Shown here: positions 38,333 to 48,212 of the stretch, one piece after another
Layout of the letters: each line of letters opens with the position of its first letter
Numbering within the stretch: the first letter of the stretch is position 1
Origin: Maribacter algarum (ex Lu et al. 2025) (nom. illeg.)
GTDB taxonomy: Bacteria; Bacteroidota; Bacteroidia; Flavobacteriales; Flavobacteriaceae
Assembly (NCBI GenBank): GCA_947495915.1
Contig: CANMAW010000005.1
Span: forward strand, 1-64,000
DNA: 64,000 nucleotides
Direction of reading: 5' to 3'
Position numbers and translations under genes: made by a program
The notes under the pieces: generated by a model
What the model saw: the letters and a program-made list of their open reading frames with translations, nothing else
Database searches by the model: none
Told to the model about the DNA's origin: nothing

Positions 38333-38704
38333 ATGAATAGAAAGAAAATAGCACAACAATACATTATACACCTTGAAAAAGGTAATATTGAAGAAGTGGT
38401 AGCTTTGTTTAATCAGAACGGAATGGTTGATTCTCCCTTATACGGAATTAAAAAAGCAGATGAATTTTACCGTGAATTGAGCAGTGACACTTCAAATTCT
38501 GAACTTTATTTAAAAGGTATATTTGAAGAAAATGAATCGCATAGTTTAGCACTATATTTTACCTACAAATGGACGCTAAAGAATGACCAAATAGTGGAAT
38601 TTGATGTAGTAGATATTATTGAATTTGATGATCAAAACAAAATAAGCAAACTAAAAATTATTTATGATACAGTGACGGCTAGAAAACTTGTAGCACAGTT
38701 GTAA
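38333..38704 (+). CDS. SnoaL/NTF2-like protein
   Basis: ORF; QQYIIHLEKGNIEEVVALFNQNGMVDSPLYGIKKADEFYREL. Confidence 0.8.
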   Translation: MNRKKIAQQYIIHLEKGNIEEVVALFNQNGMVDSPLYGIKKADEFYRELSSDTSNSELYLKGIFEENESHSLALYFTYKWTLKNDQIVEFDVVDIIEFDDQNKISKLKIIYDTVTARKLVAQL

Positions 38705-38810
38705 GCTTGTTGAAATTAACCCCTATAAAAGAAGGAACTTTAATTTAATGGTATTTACCTTCTACCCTTCTTGGTTTACCCAAATACCATATCAACTATA
38801 AATGTAGAAA

Positions 38811-39284
38811 TTGAATATAGCAAAAAATATTAGAGTTTTAGAATTACGAGAAATCACCCTTGCTAAAGTGGAATACAAGGGTAGCTTTCAAGGCATTGGA
38901 AAAGCTTACAGCCGATTAATGGATTGGGCTATAGCTAACGGTTTTTCGAACTCCAAAACGAACAAAACACTTACTATTTATCATGATGACCCCAACGAAG
39001 TCGGAATGAATAATGTACGACAAAGCGCCTGTATCATTACTGATCAACCATTTGAACCAACAAATGAAATAAAAAAAGAGAAATTTAGGGCGGGTAAATG
39101 TGCCGTGGGCAGGTTTGAAATTTCATATTTTCAATTCAAAAAAGCTTGGTCAGAAATGTTTGAATGGATACACGAAAATGGATTAAAAGTATCAGAAAAA
39201 GATGCTTTTGAAGTTTATCAGAATCACTCAAATACGCCATCGAACAAAAAATGTATAATAGATATTTGTATTCCTATAAAATAA
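38811..39284 (+). CDS. GyrI-like/AraC effector-binding domain protein
   Basis: ORF (TTG start); LRVLELREITLAKVEYKGSFQGIGKAYSRLMDWA...AGKCAVGRFEI. Confidence 0.85.
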   Translation: MNIAKNIRVLELREITLAKVEYKGSFQGIGKAYSRLMDWAIANGFSNSKTNKTLTIYHDDPNEVGMNNVRQSACIITDQPFEPTNEIKKEKFRAGKCAVGRFEISYFQFKKAWSEMFEWIHENGLKVSEKDAFEVYQNHSNTPSNKKCIIDICIPIK

Positions 39285-39364
39285 TATCAGAATACCAGAA
39301 ATTTCAATTCCGTCTTCAAATAGGTGTTAGTCAAATTCATCATATTGCAAAAATCAACACTAAA

Positions 39365-39382
39365 TAGTTGCTTAGCTAACTA
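39365..39382. promoter_or_regulatory. Putative MarR operator (site 1)
   Basis: TAGTTGCTTAGCTAACTA imperfect palindrome just upstream of the MarR gene; second copy at 39840. Confidence 0.55.
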
Positions 39383-39401
39383 ATTTCATTATATTTGTAC
39401 C

Positions 39402-39827
39402 ATGATTAATACTAATACTTACTTTCAGATTGAACTTACGGCGCGACGAATTAGGCAATATGGCCAAAACGTACTAAAATCTCACGGCATTGACCTTACA
39501 ATAGAACAATGGTTAGTATTGAATGTAATCAATGAAAATGAACTAATTAATCAAATACGTGTAGGTGAACTACTGGTTAAAGATAAACCGACCATATCAA
39601 GAATGGTAAATCAATTAGAACAGAAAAAATATATTATTAAAACCCCCTCCTCTAACGACTCTAGAAAGGTGGAACTGTCCATCTCAAAAAAAGGTAAAAA
39701 AATGATTGATGAGCTGTATCCTATAATTGAAAAAATACGCTTCACCGGTTTGAACAAACTATCAGAAAACGAAAAAGAAAGTATAAAGACGATTCTAGAA
39801 AAAATACAAAAAAACCTTGATGACTAA
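39402..39827 (+). CDS. MarR-family transcriptional regulator
   Basis: ORF; IRVGELLVKDKPTISRMVNQLEQKKYIIKTPSSNDSRKVELSISKKG. Confidence 0.94.
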   Translation: MINTNTYFQIELTARRIRQYGQNVLKSHGIDLTIEQWLVLNVINENELINQIRVGELLVKDKPTISRMVNQLEQKKYIIKTPSSNDSRKVELSISKKGKKMIDELYPIIEKIRFTGLNKLSENEKESIKTILEKIQKNLDD

Positions 39828-39839
39828 TTTTTACATTTT

Positions 39840-39857
39840 TAGTTGTCTAGCTAACTT
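39840..39857. promoter_or_regulatory. Putative MarR operator (site 2)
   Basis: TAGTTGTCTAGCTAACTT upstream of the NTF2-like gene, near-copy of site 1. Confidence 0.55.
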
Positions 39858-39883
39858 TAATATCTAATTTTAAAATTAAATTC

Positions 39884-40315
39884 ATGAAAACAAACATTTT
39901 AGCAATTTTAGTAATTTTCACATTAGCATCTTGTCAATCAAATGCTCAAAATAGCCAAATCAAGGAAGTAAAATCAGCTCTAAAATCATACATAGATGCT
40001 GGAGATATTAATAATTCAGACAAACTGAGACCCTTTCTACACGATGATTTTAGAGTTGTCTTATATGACAAAAAGAAAGACCAAGCTTCAATACTTGATA
40101 AAACAACCTATCTATCATTTATAAAAACCAAAAAATTTGGAGGATATAAGAGGAATGCTACTTATGAAGATATTCAATTTATAGGGCAAAACATGGCCAC
40201 TATAAAAGCTACACTGACAAGTAAAGGAAAACCAACCCTAAAGAACTTCTATTCTCTTGTAAAAATAAAATCTAAATGGATGGTAGTTCAAGATTATGTA
40301 ACCCTTATACCCTAG
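39884..40315 (+). CDS. SnoaL/NTF2-like lipoprotein
   Basis: ORF; lipobox LASC; ALKSYIDAGDINNSDKLRPFLHDDFRVVLYDKKKD. Confidence 0.8.
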   Translation: MKTNILAILVIFTLASCQSNAQNSQIKEVKSALKSYIDAGDINNSDKLRPFLHDDFRVVLYDKKKDQASILDKTTYLSFIKTKKFGGYKRNATYEDIQFIGQNMATIKATLTSKGKPTLKNFYSLVKIKSKWMVVQDYVTLIP

Positions 40316-40534
40316 AATTCCAATCTACCAATTCTATTTATGACAATGAGACTTATTGAATAGTACATCTTAGGCGCTTGGCATCTGGCCAAGCGTTTTT
40401 CTTTTATGCACAAAGTCATTAAAAAAAATCTATACGTGTAAAACTACGAAGCAAAATGCTGTTTCTTAGCCAAGCGAAAAGCAAGCATTTAACTCCTACC
40501 CTAGTTCAGCACGAATAAATAAAACACTTCAATT

Positions 40535-40552
40535 TTGGAATGAACACTCCAA
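40535..40552. promoter_or_regulatory. Putative TetR operator (site 1)
   Basis: TTGGAATGAACACTCCAA upstream of the TetR gene; shares GGAATGAACA with 41140. Confidence 0.5.
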
Positions 40553-40570
40553 TTTTCATATATTTGCAAT

Positions 40571-41122
40571 GTGAAAAAAAATCAAGAAATATTATCTTCA
40601 GCGCTAAACCTATTGGTAGAAAAAGGTATTCACGACACCCCAATGTCTGCCATTGCGAAAGCCGCTGGTACTGGCATGGGAACAATCTACAACTACTTTC
40701 CTAATAAAAATGTCTTAATTAATGAGATTTACACCAGTATTAAAAAACAAGAACAATCACTCTTCGTAAATTTTGACTCAAGTAAACCATTCAGAACACA
40801 ATTTGAAGACTATTTTACGATAACAGTGACCTTTTTCATCGATAACCCTGAGTATTTTCAATTTATGGAGCAATTACAAGCGTCGCCAATTATTACTCAA
40901 GAAAGTAAAGAAGAAGGGCGAAAATCGATTGCACCTGTGTATGAACTTTTAATGATCGGAAAACAACAACGTATTATAAAAGATATAGCAATTGAAGAAA
41001 TTTTAATGTTTATAGGTGGAGCCGTTTTTTCTTACTTAAGGTGGTATTTCAGTCAAACAGAAAAACAAAACACTTCACTTAAAAATCAAATGGCGTTGGT
41101 TTGGGACGGTATCAAAGAATAA
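40571..41122 (+). CDS. TetR-family transcriptional regulator
   Basis: ORF; ILSSALNLLVEKGIHDTPMSAIAKAAGTGMGTIYNYFPNKNVLINEIY. Confidence 0.94.
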   Translation: MKKNQEILSSALNLLVEKGIHDTPMSAIAKAAGTGMGTIYNYFPNKNVLINEIYTSIKKQEQSLFVNFDSSKPFRTQFEDYFTITVTFFIDNPEYFQFMEQLQASPIITQESKEEGRKSIAPVYELLMIGKQQRIIKDIAIEEILMFIGGAVFSYLRWYFSQTEKQNTSLKNQMALVWDGIKE

Positions 41123-41139
41123 AAAATTTATCCATAAAC

Positions 41140-41156
41140 GGAATGAACATTCACTC
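41140..41156. promoter_or_regulatory. Putative TetR operator (site 2)
   Basis: GGAATGAACATTCACTC immediately upstream of the SDR gene. Confidence 0.45.
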
Positions 41157-41169
41157 TAATTTAAAAAAT

Positions 41170-42030
41170 ATGAAAACGAACGTATTAATAACAGGTACAT
41201 CTTCAGGTGTAGGATTTGAAAGTGCTATTCTATTCGCAAAAAATAATTTCAAAGTTTATGCTACCATGCGTAATCTTAAAAAATCAAACAAACTAAAGCA
41301 GCGCATTGAAGAAGAAAATTTAGACATAGAAATACTTCCTTTAGATGTTACCAAAATAGATTCAATACACTCAGCAGTACAAACAATTATCGAAAAAGAT
41401 GGAAAAATTGATGTATTAGTTAACAATGCCGGAGCAGGTTTTGCAAAAACTACCGAACAGGCTTCAGAAGATGAAATTAAATGGGTTACTGAAGTCAATT
41501 ATCATGGAGTCGTCTTTTGTACTCAAGCGGTCTTACCTCATATGAGAAAACAAAAATTTGGTCAAATCATTTCCATTACTTCTGTTGGTGGATTGGTCGG
41601 ACAGCCATTTAACGAATTATATTGCGGTGCTAAATTCGCTGTTGAAGGATTTATGGAAGGACTAGCAACTTACGTAAGTGATGCTTTTAACATTAATATC
41701 ACCTGTGTTGAACCCGGAGGAATAGCAACCGAATTTATGACTTCTGCTATTGAAAAAACTGCTATTGAAGGGCAATTTGCTACGGGTGAATACGCCCCAA
41801 TTTTTGAACGATATATGGCAGGAAATCAAAAAAGAGCTAATGAAAGTGAACATCAAGTTTATCAAACGGGTATAGAAGTAGCTGAAATTGTTCTTGGCAT
41901 TGCTAAAAATGACAATCCGCCATTAAGAATACGAACTTCAGAATGGGCTGAAAATTTTTGTGAATTAAAAACATTAGCAGATCCGACAGGCCGTAAAATA
42001 GTGAAACAAATACAAGATAGTTTCTTATAA
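41170..42030 (+). CDS. SDR-family oxidoreductase
   Basis: ORF; VLITGTSSGVGFESAILFAKNNFKVYATMRN, NAGAGFAKT, YCGAKFAVEGF; internal Met at 41170 preferred. Confidence 0.94.
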   Translation: MKTNVLITGTSSGVGFESAILFAKNNFKVYATMRNLKKSNKLKQRIEEENLDIEILPLDVTKIDSIHSAVQTIIEKDGKIDVLVNNAGAGFAKTTEQASEDEIKWVTEVNYHGVVFCTQAVLPHMRKQKFGQIISITSVGGLVGQPFNELYCGAKFAVEGFMEGLATYVSDAFNINITCVEPGGIATEFMTSAIEKTAIEGQFATGEYAPIFERYMAGNQKRANESEHQVYQTGIEVAEIVLGIAKNDNPPLRIRTSEWAENFCELKTLADPTGRKIVKQIQDSFL

Positions 42031-42031
42031 T

Positions 42032-42385
42032 ATGAAATTGATATATTGGTCATCAACAGTAATTATTTCAACATTCCTTCTACTCAGTGCCTATAGTTAT
42101 TTATTCAGCACAAATACTATTCAAGGAATCAAGTCTTTAGGATTTCCAGATTTTTTTCGCATTGAACTTGCTGTTTTAAAATTGATAGCTGCCATGGTCT
42201 TAATAATTCCCATGGCTTCTTTGCAAGTAAAAGAATGGGCTTATGCAGGTGTAGCGCTATTTTTGTTAACCGCCCTAATCGCACACATCAAACACAAAGA
42301 CTCTATTTTTATAATGTTAGTACTAATCATACTTATGGTGATTCTTGTCATATCTAACATATATATGAACAAGCTCATGAAATAA
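42032..42385 (+). CDS. DoxX-like membrane protein
   Basis: ORF; SLGFPDFFRIELAVLKLIAAMVLIIP. Confidence 0.75.
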   Translation: MKLIYWSSTVIISTFLLLSAYSYLFSTNTIQGIKSLGFPDFFRIELAVLKLIAAMVLIIPMASLQVKEWAYAGVALFLLTALIAHIKHKDSIFIMLVLIILMVILVISNIYMNKLMK

Positions 42386-42525
42386 TTACAGTTGGTGATG
42401 TTTGCCGTGACACATTCAGCGTTATATCGAAAAACTGTACCTTAGAACCAGTAATAGGAAGTTCATATCAGGCACATTGGCCTCGCCCTACGCTACTGCG
42501 CTATTACTGAGGTTGTAAAGTAATT
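42386..42525 (+). repeat. Possible diverged attC-like intergenic element
   Basis: CAGTAATAG...CTATTACTG stem and CCTCGCCCTACG...GAGGTTGTAAAG end; weak resemblance to E7. Confidence 0.3.
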
Positions 42526-42537
42526 CAAACGAATCGA

Positions 42538-43266
42538 ATGAAGATTTGCTTAGCTCAAACTAATTCAGATAAAGGCAAAATTGAAAAAAATATTGTCAAC
42601 CATAAAAAATGGATTGCAATTGCTGTTTTGAATAAGGCAGACCTGATAATTTTTCCAGAACTATCGCTAACAGGCTACGAGCCAGAACTCGCAGCAGAAT
42701 TAGCAACTACAGCTTACGATTCTAGACTAGATGAATTTCAAAACATCAGTGACCAAAACAAAATTGCTATTGGTGTGGGCTTACCTACCATAGCGGCCAA
42801 CGGAGTTTTAATAAGCATGGTCATCTTTCAACCCAAAAGACCGAGACAAATTTATTCCAAACAACATTTACATTATGATGAAAAACCTTTTTTTGTAGCA
42901 GCTTGTGAACAGGTTATACTTACCATTGAAAAAACTAAAATCGCCCTTGCTATCTGTTATGAATCATTGCTGTTACAACATTCAGAAAACGCCAATAAAT
43001 TAGGTGCAGCTATATATGTAGCCAGTGTAGCAAAATCTAAAAAGGGCATTGAAAAAGCATCTGCTCATTTCCCATCAATTGCGAACAAATTTTCAATGAA
43101 CGTCTTAATGGTTAACAGTGTCGGTTATTGTGATAATTTTTTAAGTGCCGGAAAATCATCAGCTTGGAATGAAAATGGAATGTTAGTCGAACAATTAGAT
43201 CATCATAAAGAGGGATGCTTAATCTACGACACGGTATTAAAGCAAGCAATTAAGTCCAAACTATAA
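42538..43266 (+). CDS. Carbon-nitrogen hydrolase (nitrilase superfamily)
   Basis: ORF; ADLIIFPELSLTGYEPE, KIALAICYESL. Confidence 0.92.
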   Translation: MKICLAQTNSDKGKIEKNIVNHKKWIAIAVLNKADLIIFPELSLTGYEPELAAELATTAYDSRLDEFQNISDQNKIAIGVGLPTIAANGVLISMVIFQPKRPRQIYSKQHLHYDEKPFFVAACEQVILTIEKTKIALAICYESLLLQHSENANKLGAAIYVASVAKSKKGIEKASAHFPSIANKFSMNVLMVNSVGYCDNFLSAGKSSAWNENGMLVEQLDHHKEGCLIYDTVLKQAIKSKL

Positions 43267-43430
43267 GCACCACGGTTTAAGGTGTAGTTTAAGAATATCT
43301 ACCAACAAAATAATTGGTATTATTAATCTACCAAGATTAAGCTAAAAGCCCCTAAAAATGCTAATGACTAGAGCTTACCATTTATTTGTAAAGCGGGTTA
43401 GTTTGCCAATTTTTTGTTCCTTTACAAAAA

Positions 43431-43444
43431 ATACTAAATAGTAT
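43431..43444. promoter_or_regulatory. Putative TetR operator (site 1)
   Basis: ATACT-AAAT-AGTAT inverted repeat upstream of the 43450 TetR gene. Confidence 0.6.
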
Positions 43445-43449
43445 CTTTA

Positions 43450-44040
43450 ATGAAAAAAGCAGCGGCGACTCGACTTACAATTTTAGAAAAAGCATTTGAT
43501 CTTATTTATGAAAAAGGGTATCAAACGACAAGTATAGACGATATTATAGCTACAACTCAAGTAACTAAAGGTGCTTTTTACTATCATTTCAAATCTAAAG
43601 ACGAAATGGGACTGGCCATAATCAATGAAATTCTCAAACCAACATTTCTAAGCAGTTTTATTGCACCGCTACAACAAGAAGAAAATCCGTTAGATGCTAT
43701 TTATAATCTAATACACAATCTGTTGATGAAAAATGAAATTCTAAAAGTGGAGTATGGTTGTCCCGCTTCAAATTTTACCCAAGAAATGACGCCTTGGAAT
43801 GCTGATTTCAATAAAGCCATGAATGAACTTGTTTACCAGTGGACCGAGGCGTTGAGCCAAAAAATTGAAGAAGGAAAGACACGGGGTTTGGTGCATAAAA
43901 ACGTAAATGCTAAACAAGTTACGGTTTTTGTATGGTCTGGCTATTGGGGAATAAGAAACTTTGGAAAACTAGAAAATGGTAAAGAAATATACCTGCCTTA
44001 TTTAAAGCAACTTAAACACTATCTACAGACATTGGCATAA
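43450..44040 (+). CDS. TetR-family transcriptional regulator
   Basis: ORF; ILEKAFDLIYEKGYQTTSIDDIIATTQVTKGAFYYHFKSKDEMGLAII. Confidence 0.95.
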   Translation: MKKAAATRLTILEKAFDLIYEKGYQTTSIDDIIATTQVTKGAFYYHFKSKDEMGLAIINEILKPTFLSSFIAPLQQEENPLDAIYNLIHNLLMKNEILKVEYGCPASNFTQEMTPWNADFNKAMNELVYQWTEALSQKIEEGKTRGLVHKNVNAKQVTVFVWSGYWGIRNFGKLENGKEIYLPYLKQLKHYLQTLA

Positions 44041-44051
44041 TTTTTTTATCC

Positions 44052-44077
44052 AAAAACATACTAACTAGTATGTTTTT
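44052..44077. promoter_or_regulatory. Putative TetR operator (site 2)
   Basis: AAAAACATACTA-AC-TAGTATGTTTTT: 12-bp perfect arms, shares the ATACT/AGTAT core with 43431. Confidence 0.65.
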
Positions 44078-44112
44078 ATTAATTTTGTTTCGAACCAATT
44101 TTATGAGCTAGA

Positions 44113-44577
44113 ATGTCTACTTTATTATTATTCTTACACTCCCTATTTCGTTGGCTTGTTTTAGCTTTTTTACTCTATTCTATTGCACGCGCCTTTATAG
44201 GTTACACGCAAAACAAAACCTCTACCGCAACTGATAATACCATTCGACACTTAACTGCTACCGTTGCCCATATTCAACTCATCATTGGTATGATACTTTA
44301 CACCCAAAGCCCTATTGTAAAAAATTTTTGGCAAGATGGTGAAATGGGGCTCCATCAAGTAGATCTAACATTTTATGGTATAATACATATCATATTAATG
44401 ATCACGGCTATCGTACTGTTAACAGTTGGCTCGGCAATGGCCAAACGGAGATCACTTGACAAAGAAAAATTTAAAACAATCTTAATATGGTTTACCATAG
44501 CACTAGTTTTAATATTGATCGCCATTCCTTGGCCATTTTCTCCATTATCAAATAGACCATTACTAAGAACGCTATAA
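44113..44577 (+). CDS. Integral membrane protein (four TM segments)
   Basis: ORF; LHSLFRWLVLAFLLYSIARAFIGY...VAHIQLIIGMILY. Confidence 0.65.
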   Translation: MSTLLLFLHSLFRWLVLAFLLYSIARAFIGYTQNKTSTATDNTIRHLTATVAHIQLIIGMILYTQSPIVKNFWQDGEMGLHQVDLTFYGIIHIILMITAIVLLTVGSAMAKRRSLDKEKFKTILIWFTIALVLILIAIPWPFSPLSNRPLLRTL

Positions 44578-44579
44578 AC

Positions 44580-44897
44580 ATGAAGAACTATTTCAAAACT
44601 TCAATTGGTCGTTTGCGACTTTTAGCTCTTTTAGAAGGCTTTTCATTATTAATTCTCGTTTTTATTGCTGTTCCTTTAAAGTACTATTTCGACATCCCTA
44701 CCCTATCAAAACATTTAGGCCCAATTCACGGAGCATTGTTTCTACTCTTTATTTTCAGTGCTTTAAAAGTGGGTATTGAACAACAATGGAAATTCACCAA
44801 AACAACATGGAAAGTTATTCTCTCTTGTTTTATTCCATTTGGCACTTTTTACATTGACTACAAAATACTTCGAAAATTATCTTTTGATGAGTCCTAA
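44580..44897 (+). CDS. DUF3817-like membrane protein
   Basis: ORF; GRLRLLALLEGFSLLILVFIAVPLKYYFDIPTLSKHLGPIHGALFLLFI. Confidence 0.85.
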   Translation: MKNYFKTSIGRLRLLALLEGFSLLILVFIAVPLKYYFDIPTLSKHLGPIHGALFLLFIFSALKVGIEQQWKFTKTTWKVILSCFIPFGTFYIDYKILRKLSFDES

Positions 44898-45039
44898 GAA
44901 AACGACAAATTCAAAACTTTTAGCTGATTATGTAAACCGTATTGTCCTGATAGCTTTTTGTATATTTAAGCTTCATGTTAAACTGTTAATTTAATGTAGA
45001 CTTCTAATACTTCAGGTCTACGAATAACAATCAATCAGA

Positions 45040-45414
45040 ATGAACGAAAATCTTAAAAAAAATGCTGTTGAATTTTACAAAATGGCATATGAGGGAAATC
45101 CGAGAAAAGCGACAGAACTATATGTTGGTTCTGAATATATTCAACATAACCCTGATGTAAAAAATGGTATTGAAGGATTTATAGAATATTTTGAGCGAAT
45201 GCAAAGAGAATATCCAGACAAATCAATTGAATTTGTTCGGGTAATATCTGAAAATGATTTAGTAGCATTACATACCCATCAAGTATGGCCCGATAATGAC
45301 GAGTATGTAACGATGGATTTTTTTAGATTTGATGCCAACGAAAAAATTGTAGAGCACTGGGATGCTATTCAACAAATTCCTAAAACTGCAGCCAACAAAA
45401 ACAAAATGTACTAG
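45040..45414 (+). CDS. SnoaL-like protein
   Basis: ORF; VEFYKMAYEGNPRKATELYVGSEYIQHNPDVKNGIEGFIEYF. Confidence 0.88.
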   Translation: MNENLKKNAVEFYKMAYEGNPRKATELYVGSEYIQHNPDVKNGIEGFIEYFERMQREYPDKSIEFVRVISENDLVALHTHQVWPDNDEYVTMDFFRFDANEKIVEHWDAIQQIPKTAANKNKMY

Positions 45415-45660
45415 AAATAATTCGCAATAGTCTTATCACAAACATATTGAAAAGTACGGTTTTAATACCCAATAAAAACAGCTAAATCATTATAAACAGC
45501 GTTATTCATTCATTTTAGAAGATAGCGACTAAACATCATTTCTTAAGATTTAAGTGTCGTTCAAATAAACTTCACCAGAATAACTAGTTAATACACTTTC
45601 AAGGTGCAAACCTTGAAATTAATCGTTCAATTAAAGAGGCTTTTAAGAGCAAAATAAATT

Positions 45661-46242
45661 ATGGATAAAATAATAAAAACCATCAACACCTATGTATCGC
45701 TTACAAAACTAGAAATAGAATATTTAAAAGAAGCCATTACCAAAAAAGTATATCAAAAAAATGAACTAATCTTCTCGCAAGGTAAGATCTCTAATGAAAT
45801 TTATTTTGTAAATGAGGGCTGTGTACGGCTTTTTTATAACGTAGATGGTAAAGATAAAACTGCTTTTTTTTATACTTCTTCACAGTATATATGTGCTGGA
45901 GAAAGTTACACCTATAATATTCCGGCAACAGAAAATTACCAAGCCATGAGCCCGACAGAATTGTATGTTATGACCAAGCCAAAAATTGAACAATTATTAA
46001 AGAAAGTGCCCAAAATGGAGATCATTGCGAGGGTTGCTACCGAAAACGAACTCATTACTTGCCAAAAACTAATTGCATGTTTCATCACTAAATCACCAGA
46101 AGAAAGATATGTAGATTTATTAGAAACACAAGGGAAATTATTTCAACAAGTACCCCAACAATACATAGCATCCTATTTGGGTGTTTCTCCTGAAACCCTT
46201 AGTAGAATTAAAAAACGAATTCTTGACAAAAGTCGTTCTTGA
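45661..46242 (+). CDS. Crp/Fnr-family transcriptional regulator
   Basis: ORF; QQYIASYLGVSPETLSRIKKRI. Confidence 0.92.
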   Translation: MDKIIKTINTYVSLTKLEIEYLKEAITKKVYQKNELIFSQGKISNEIYFVNEGCVRLFYNVDGKDKTAFFYTSSQYICAGESYTYNIPATENYQAMSPTELYVMTKPKIEQLLKKVPKMEIIARVATENELITCQKLIACFITKSPEERYVDLLETQGKLFQQVPQQYIASYLGVSPETLSRIKKRILDKSRS

Positions 46243-46492
46243 CGATCGTCAAGAGAAAACAACAAACCAGCATATAAATTTGTGAAAGAATGAATATGCT
46301 ATGAATAGCTTTATTCATCATTGCTTTTGGGTTTTAGTTCAACCCTTAAGCTCAGAGCTAATAAAATGTTTGTTTGTAGCCCTATTTATTAAGGAGAGAA
46401 CAGCAAACAAGTCTTTTTTAGCGCTTATAATTACATTGCAAGGTATGAACACCATTAATCAAAAAAATCAATAATCTATCAAATTGTACTAA

Positions 46493-47215
46493 ATGAAAAA
46501 TATTGTATTACACAAAGCAGAAACTAGGGGGCATGCAAATCATGGTTGGTTACAAAGTTATCATACCTTCAGTTTTGCAAATTACCATAATGCTGAACGC
46601 ATGAGTTTCGGTGTTCTAAGAGTTCTTAATGACGATACAGTGGCCCCAGGTATGGGATTTGGCACTCACCCACACCAAAATATGGAGATCATATCTATTC
46701 CTCTTGAAGGTGATTTAGAACATAAAGACAGCATGGGCAATACTACAGCAATACATTATGGCGATGTTCAAGTAATGAGTGCCGGAACTGGTGTACAGCA
46801 TAGCGAGTTTAATAGAAATAAAGAAAGTCAAGTAAAATTTTTGCAAATCTGGATTATTCCGAATAAAGAAAATGTAACCCCTCGGTACGACCAAATTTCT
46901 CTTGATAAAAAAGACAGGCTAAACACCTTTCAGCAGATCTTGTCACCAAACCCTAATGATGAAGGCGTATGGATTCATCAAAACGCCTGGTTTCATTTGG
47001 CAAATTTTGAAAATGATTTTTCGTCAGAATATCAAATTAAGTCAAAAGGTAACGGACTTTATATATTTAACCTAAAAGGAAATATTTTGGTTGGAGACCA
47101 AGAATTAACAACTAGAGATGGTCTTGGTATTTGGAATATAAGTGAAATTACAATCAAGGCTAATAGTGATTCCGAATTTTTATTAATGGAAGTTCCATTA
47201 GACCTTCCCAAATAA
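46493..47215 (+). CDS. Pirin-family protein
   Basis: ORF; SYHTFSFANYHNAERMSFGVLRVLNDDTVAPGMGFGTHPHQNMEIISIPLEGDLEHKDSMGN. Confidence 0.96.
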   Translation: MKNIVLHKAETRGHANHGWLQSYHTFSFANYHNAERMSFGVLRVLNDDTVAPGMGFGTHPHQNMEIISIPLEGDLEHKDSMGNTTAIHYGDVQVMSAGTGVQHSEFNRNKESQVKFLQIWIIPNKENVTPRYDQISLDKKDRLNTFQQILSPNPNDEGVWIHQNAWFHLANFENDFSSEYQIKSKGNGLYIFNLKGNILVGDQELTTRDGLGIWNISEITIKANSDSEFLLMEVPLDLPK

Positions 47216-47221
47216 GCATCA

Positions 47222-47791
47222 ATGAAAACAGGAAGGCTTGAAGCTTTTAGTGATGGTGTTTTGGCCATTATAATTACCATCATGGTTTTAGAAATGAAAA
47301 TTCCGAAAGGCGATAATTTTAGTGCTCTAAAACCATTAGCCCCATTGTTTTTATCGTATGTATTAAGCTTTTTTTATCTCGGTATTTATTGGAATAATCA
47401 CCACCATTTGTTTCAAGCTGCAAATGGGGTAAACGGAAAAATACTATGGGCAAATTTGAACCTTTTATTTTGGCTGTCTTTATTTCCTTTGGTCACCGGT
47501 TGGATGGGAGAAAATAACTTTGACAAAAAACCAGTAGCTTTATACGGAGTTGTACTTTTATTAGCCTCCATTGCTTATAAAATACTAATACAAAGTATTC
47601 TGAAAATTGAAAATAAAAACGCTATTCTACACAAAGCAATAAAAAAAGATCGTAAAGGAAATTTCTCATTATTTCTATACATGGTAGCAATAGGCATTTC
47701 ACTATACTTTCCAATAGTAAGCTTAGGCATCTATTTTATGGTGGCATTAATATGGCTAATTCCTGAAAAAAGAATTGAACGCATCTTTTAA
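47222..47791 (+). CDS. TMEM175-like/DUF1211 membrane protein
   Basis: ORF; RLEAFSDGVLAIIITIMVLEMKIP. Confidence 0.9.
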   Translation: MKTGRLEAFSDGVLAIIITIMVLEMKIPKGDNFSALKPLAPLFLSYVLSFFYLGIYWNNHHHLFQAANGVNGKILWANLNLLFWLSLFPLVTGWMGENNFDKKPVALYGVVLLLASIAYKILIQSILKIENKNAILHKAIKKDRKGNFSLFLYMVAIGISLYFPIVSLGIYFMVALIWLIPEKRIERIF

Positions 47792-47803
47792 CTAAACAAG
47801 AAA

Positions 47804-48193
47804 ATGAATTTAAATCAAATAACCATTCCATCTTTAGATCTCACAAAATCAATTCCGTTTTATGAAAAATTAGGCCTAACACTAATTGTTAAATCTTTAC
47901 CTGATTATGCTAGGTTTGTATGTCCTGATGGAAATTCTAGTTTTTCTATTCATCGAACTAACGAACTTCCAACAGGCGATGGCATTTATGTTTATTTTGA
48001 ATGTGAAAATTTAGATGAGCAAGTAGAACAATTAAAAGCCAAAGGGCTGGTGTTTGATTTAGAACCAACGAACCAAAGTTGGCTTTGGAGAGAAGCCAGA
48101 TTAAAAGATTTAGACGGCAATCAATTAATTCTATTTTACGGTGGAGAAAATAGATTAAATCCGCCCTGGCGAATAAACGCAAACAAAGAATAA
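47804..48193 (+). CDS. VOC (glyoxalase)-family protein
   Basis: ORF; IPSLDLTKSIPFYEKLGLTLIVKSLPDYARFVCPDG. Confidence 0.9.
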   Translation: MNLNQITIPSLDLTKSIPFYEKLGLTLIVKSLPDYARFVCPDGNSSFSIHRTNELPTGDGIYVYFECENLDEQVEQLKAKGLVFDLEPTNQSWLWREARLKDLDGNQLILFYGGENRLNPPWRINANKE

Positions 48194-48212
48194 TACTTAT
48201 AATTAATAATCT

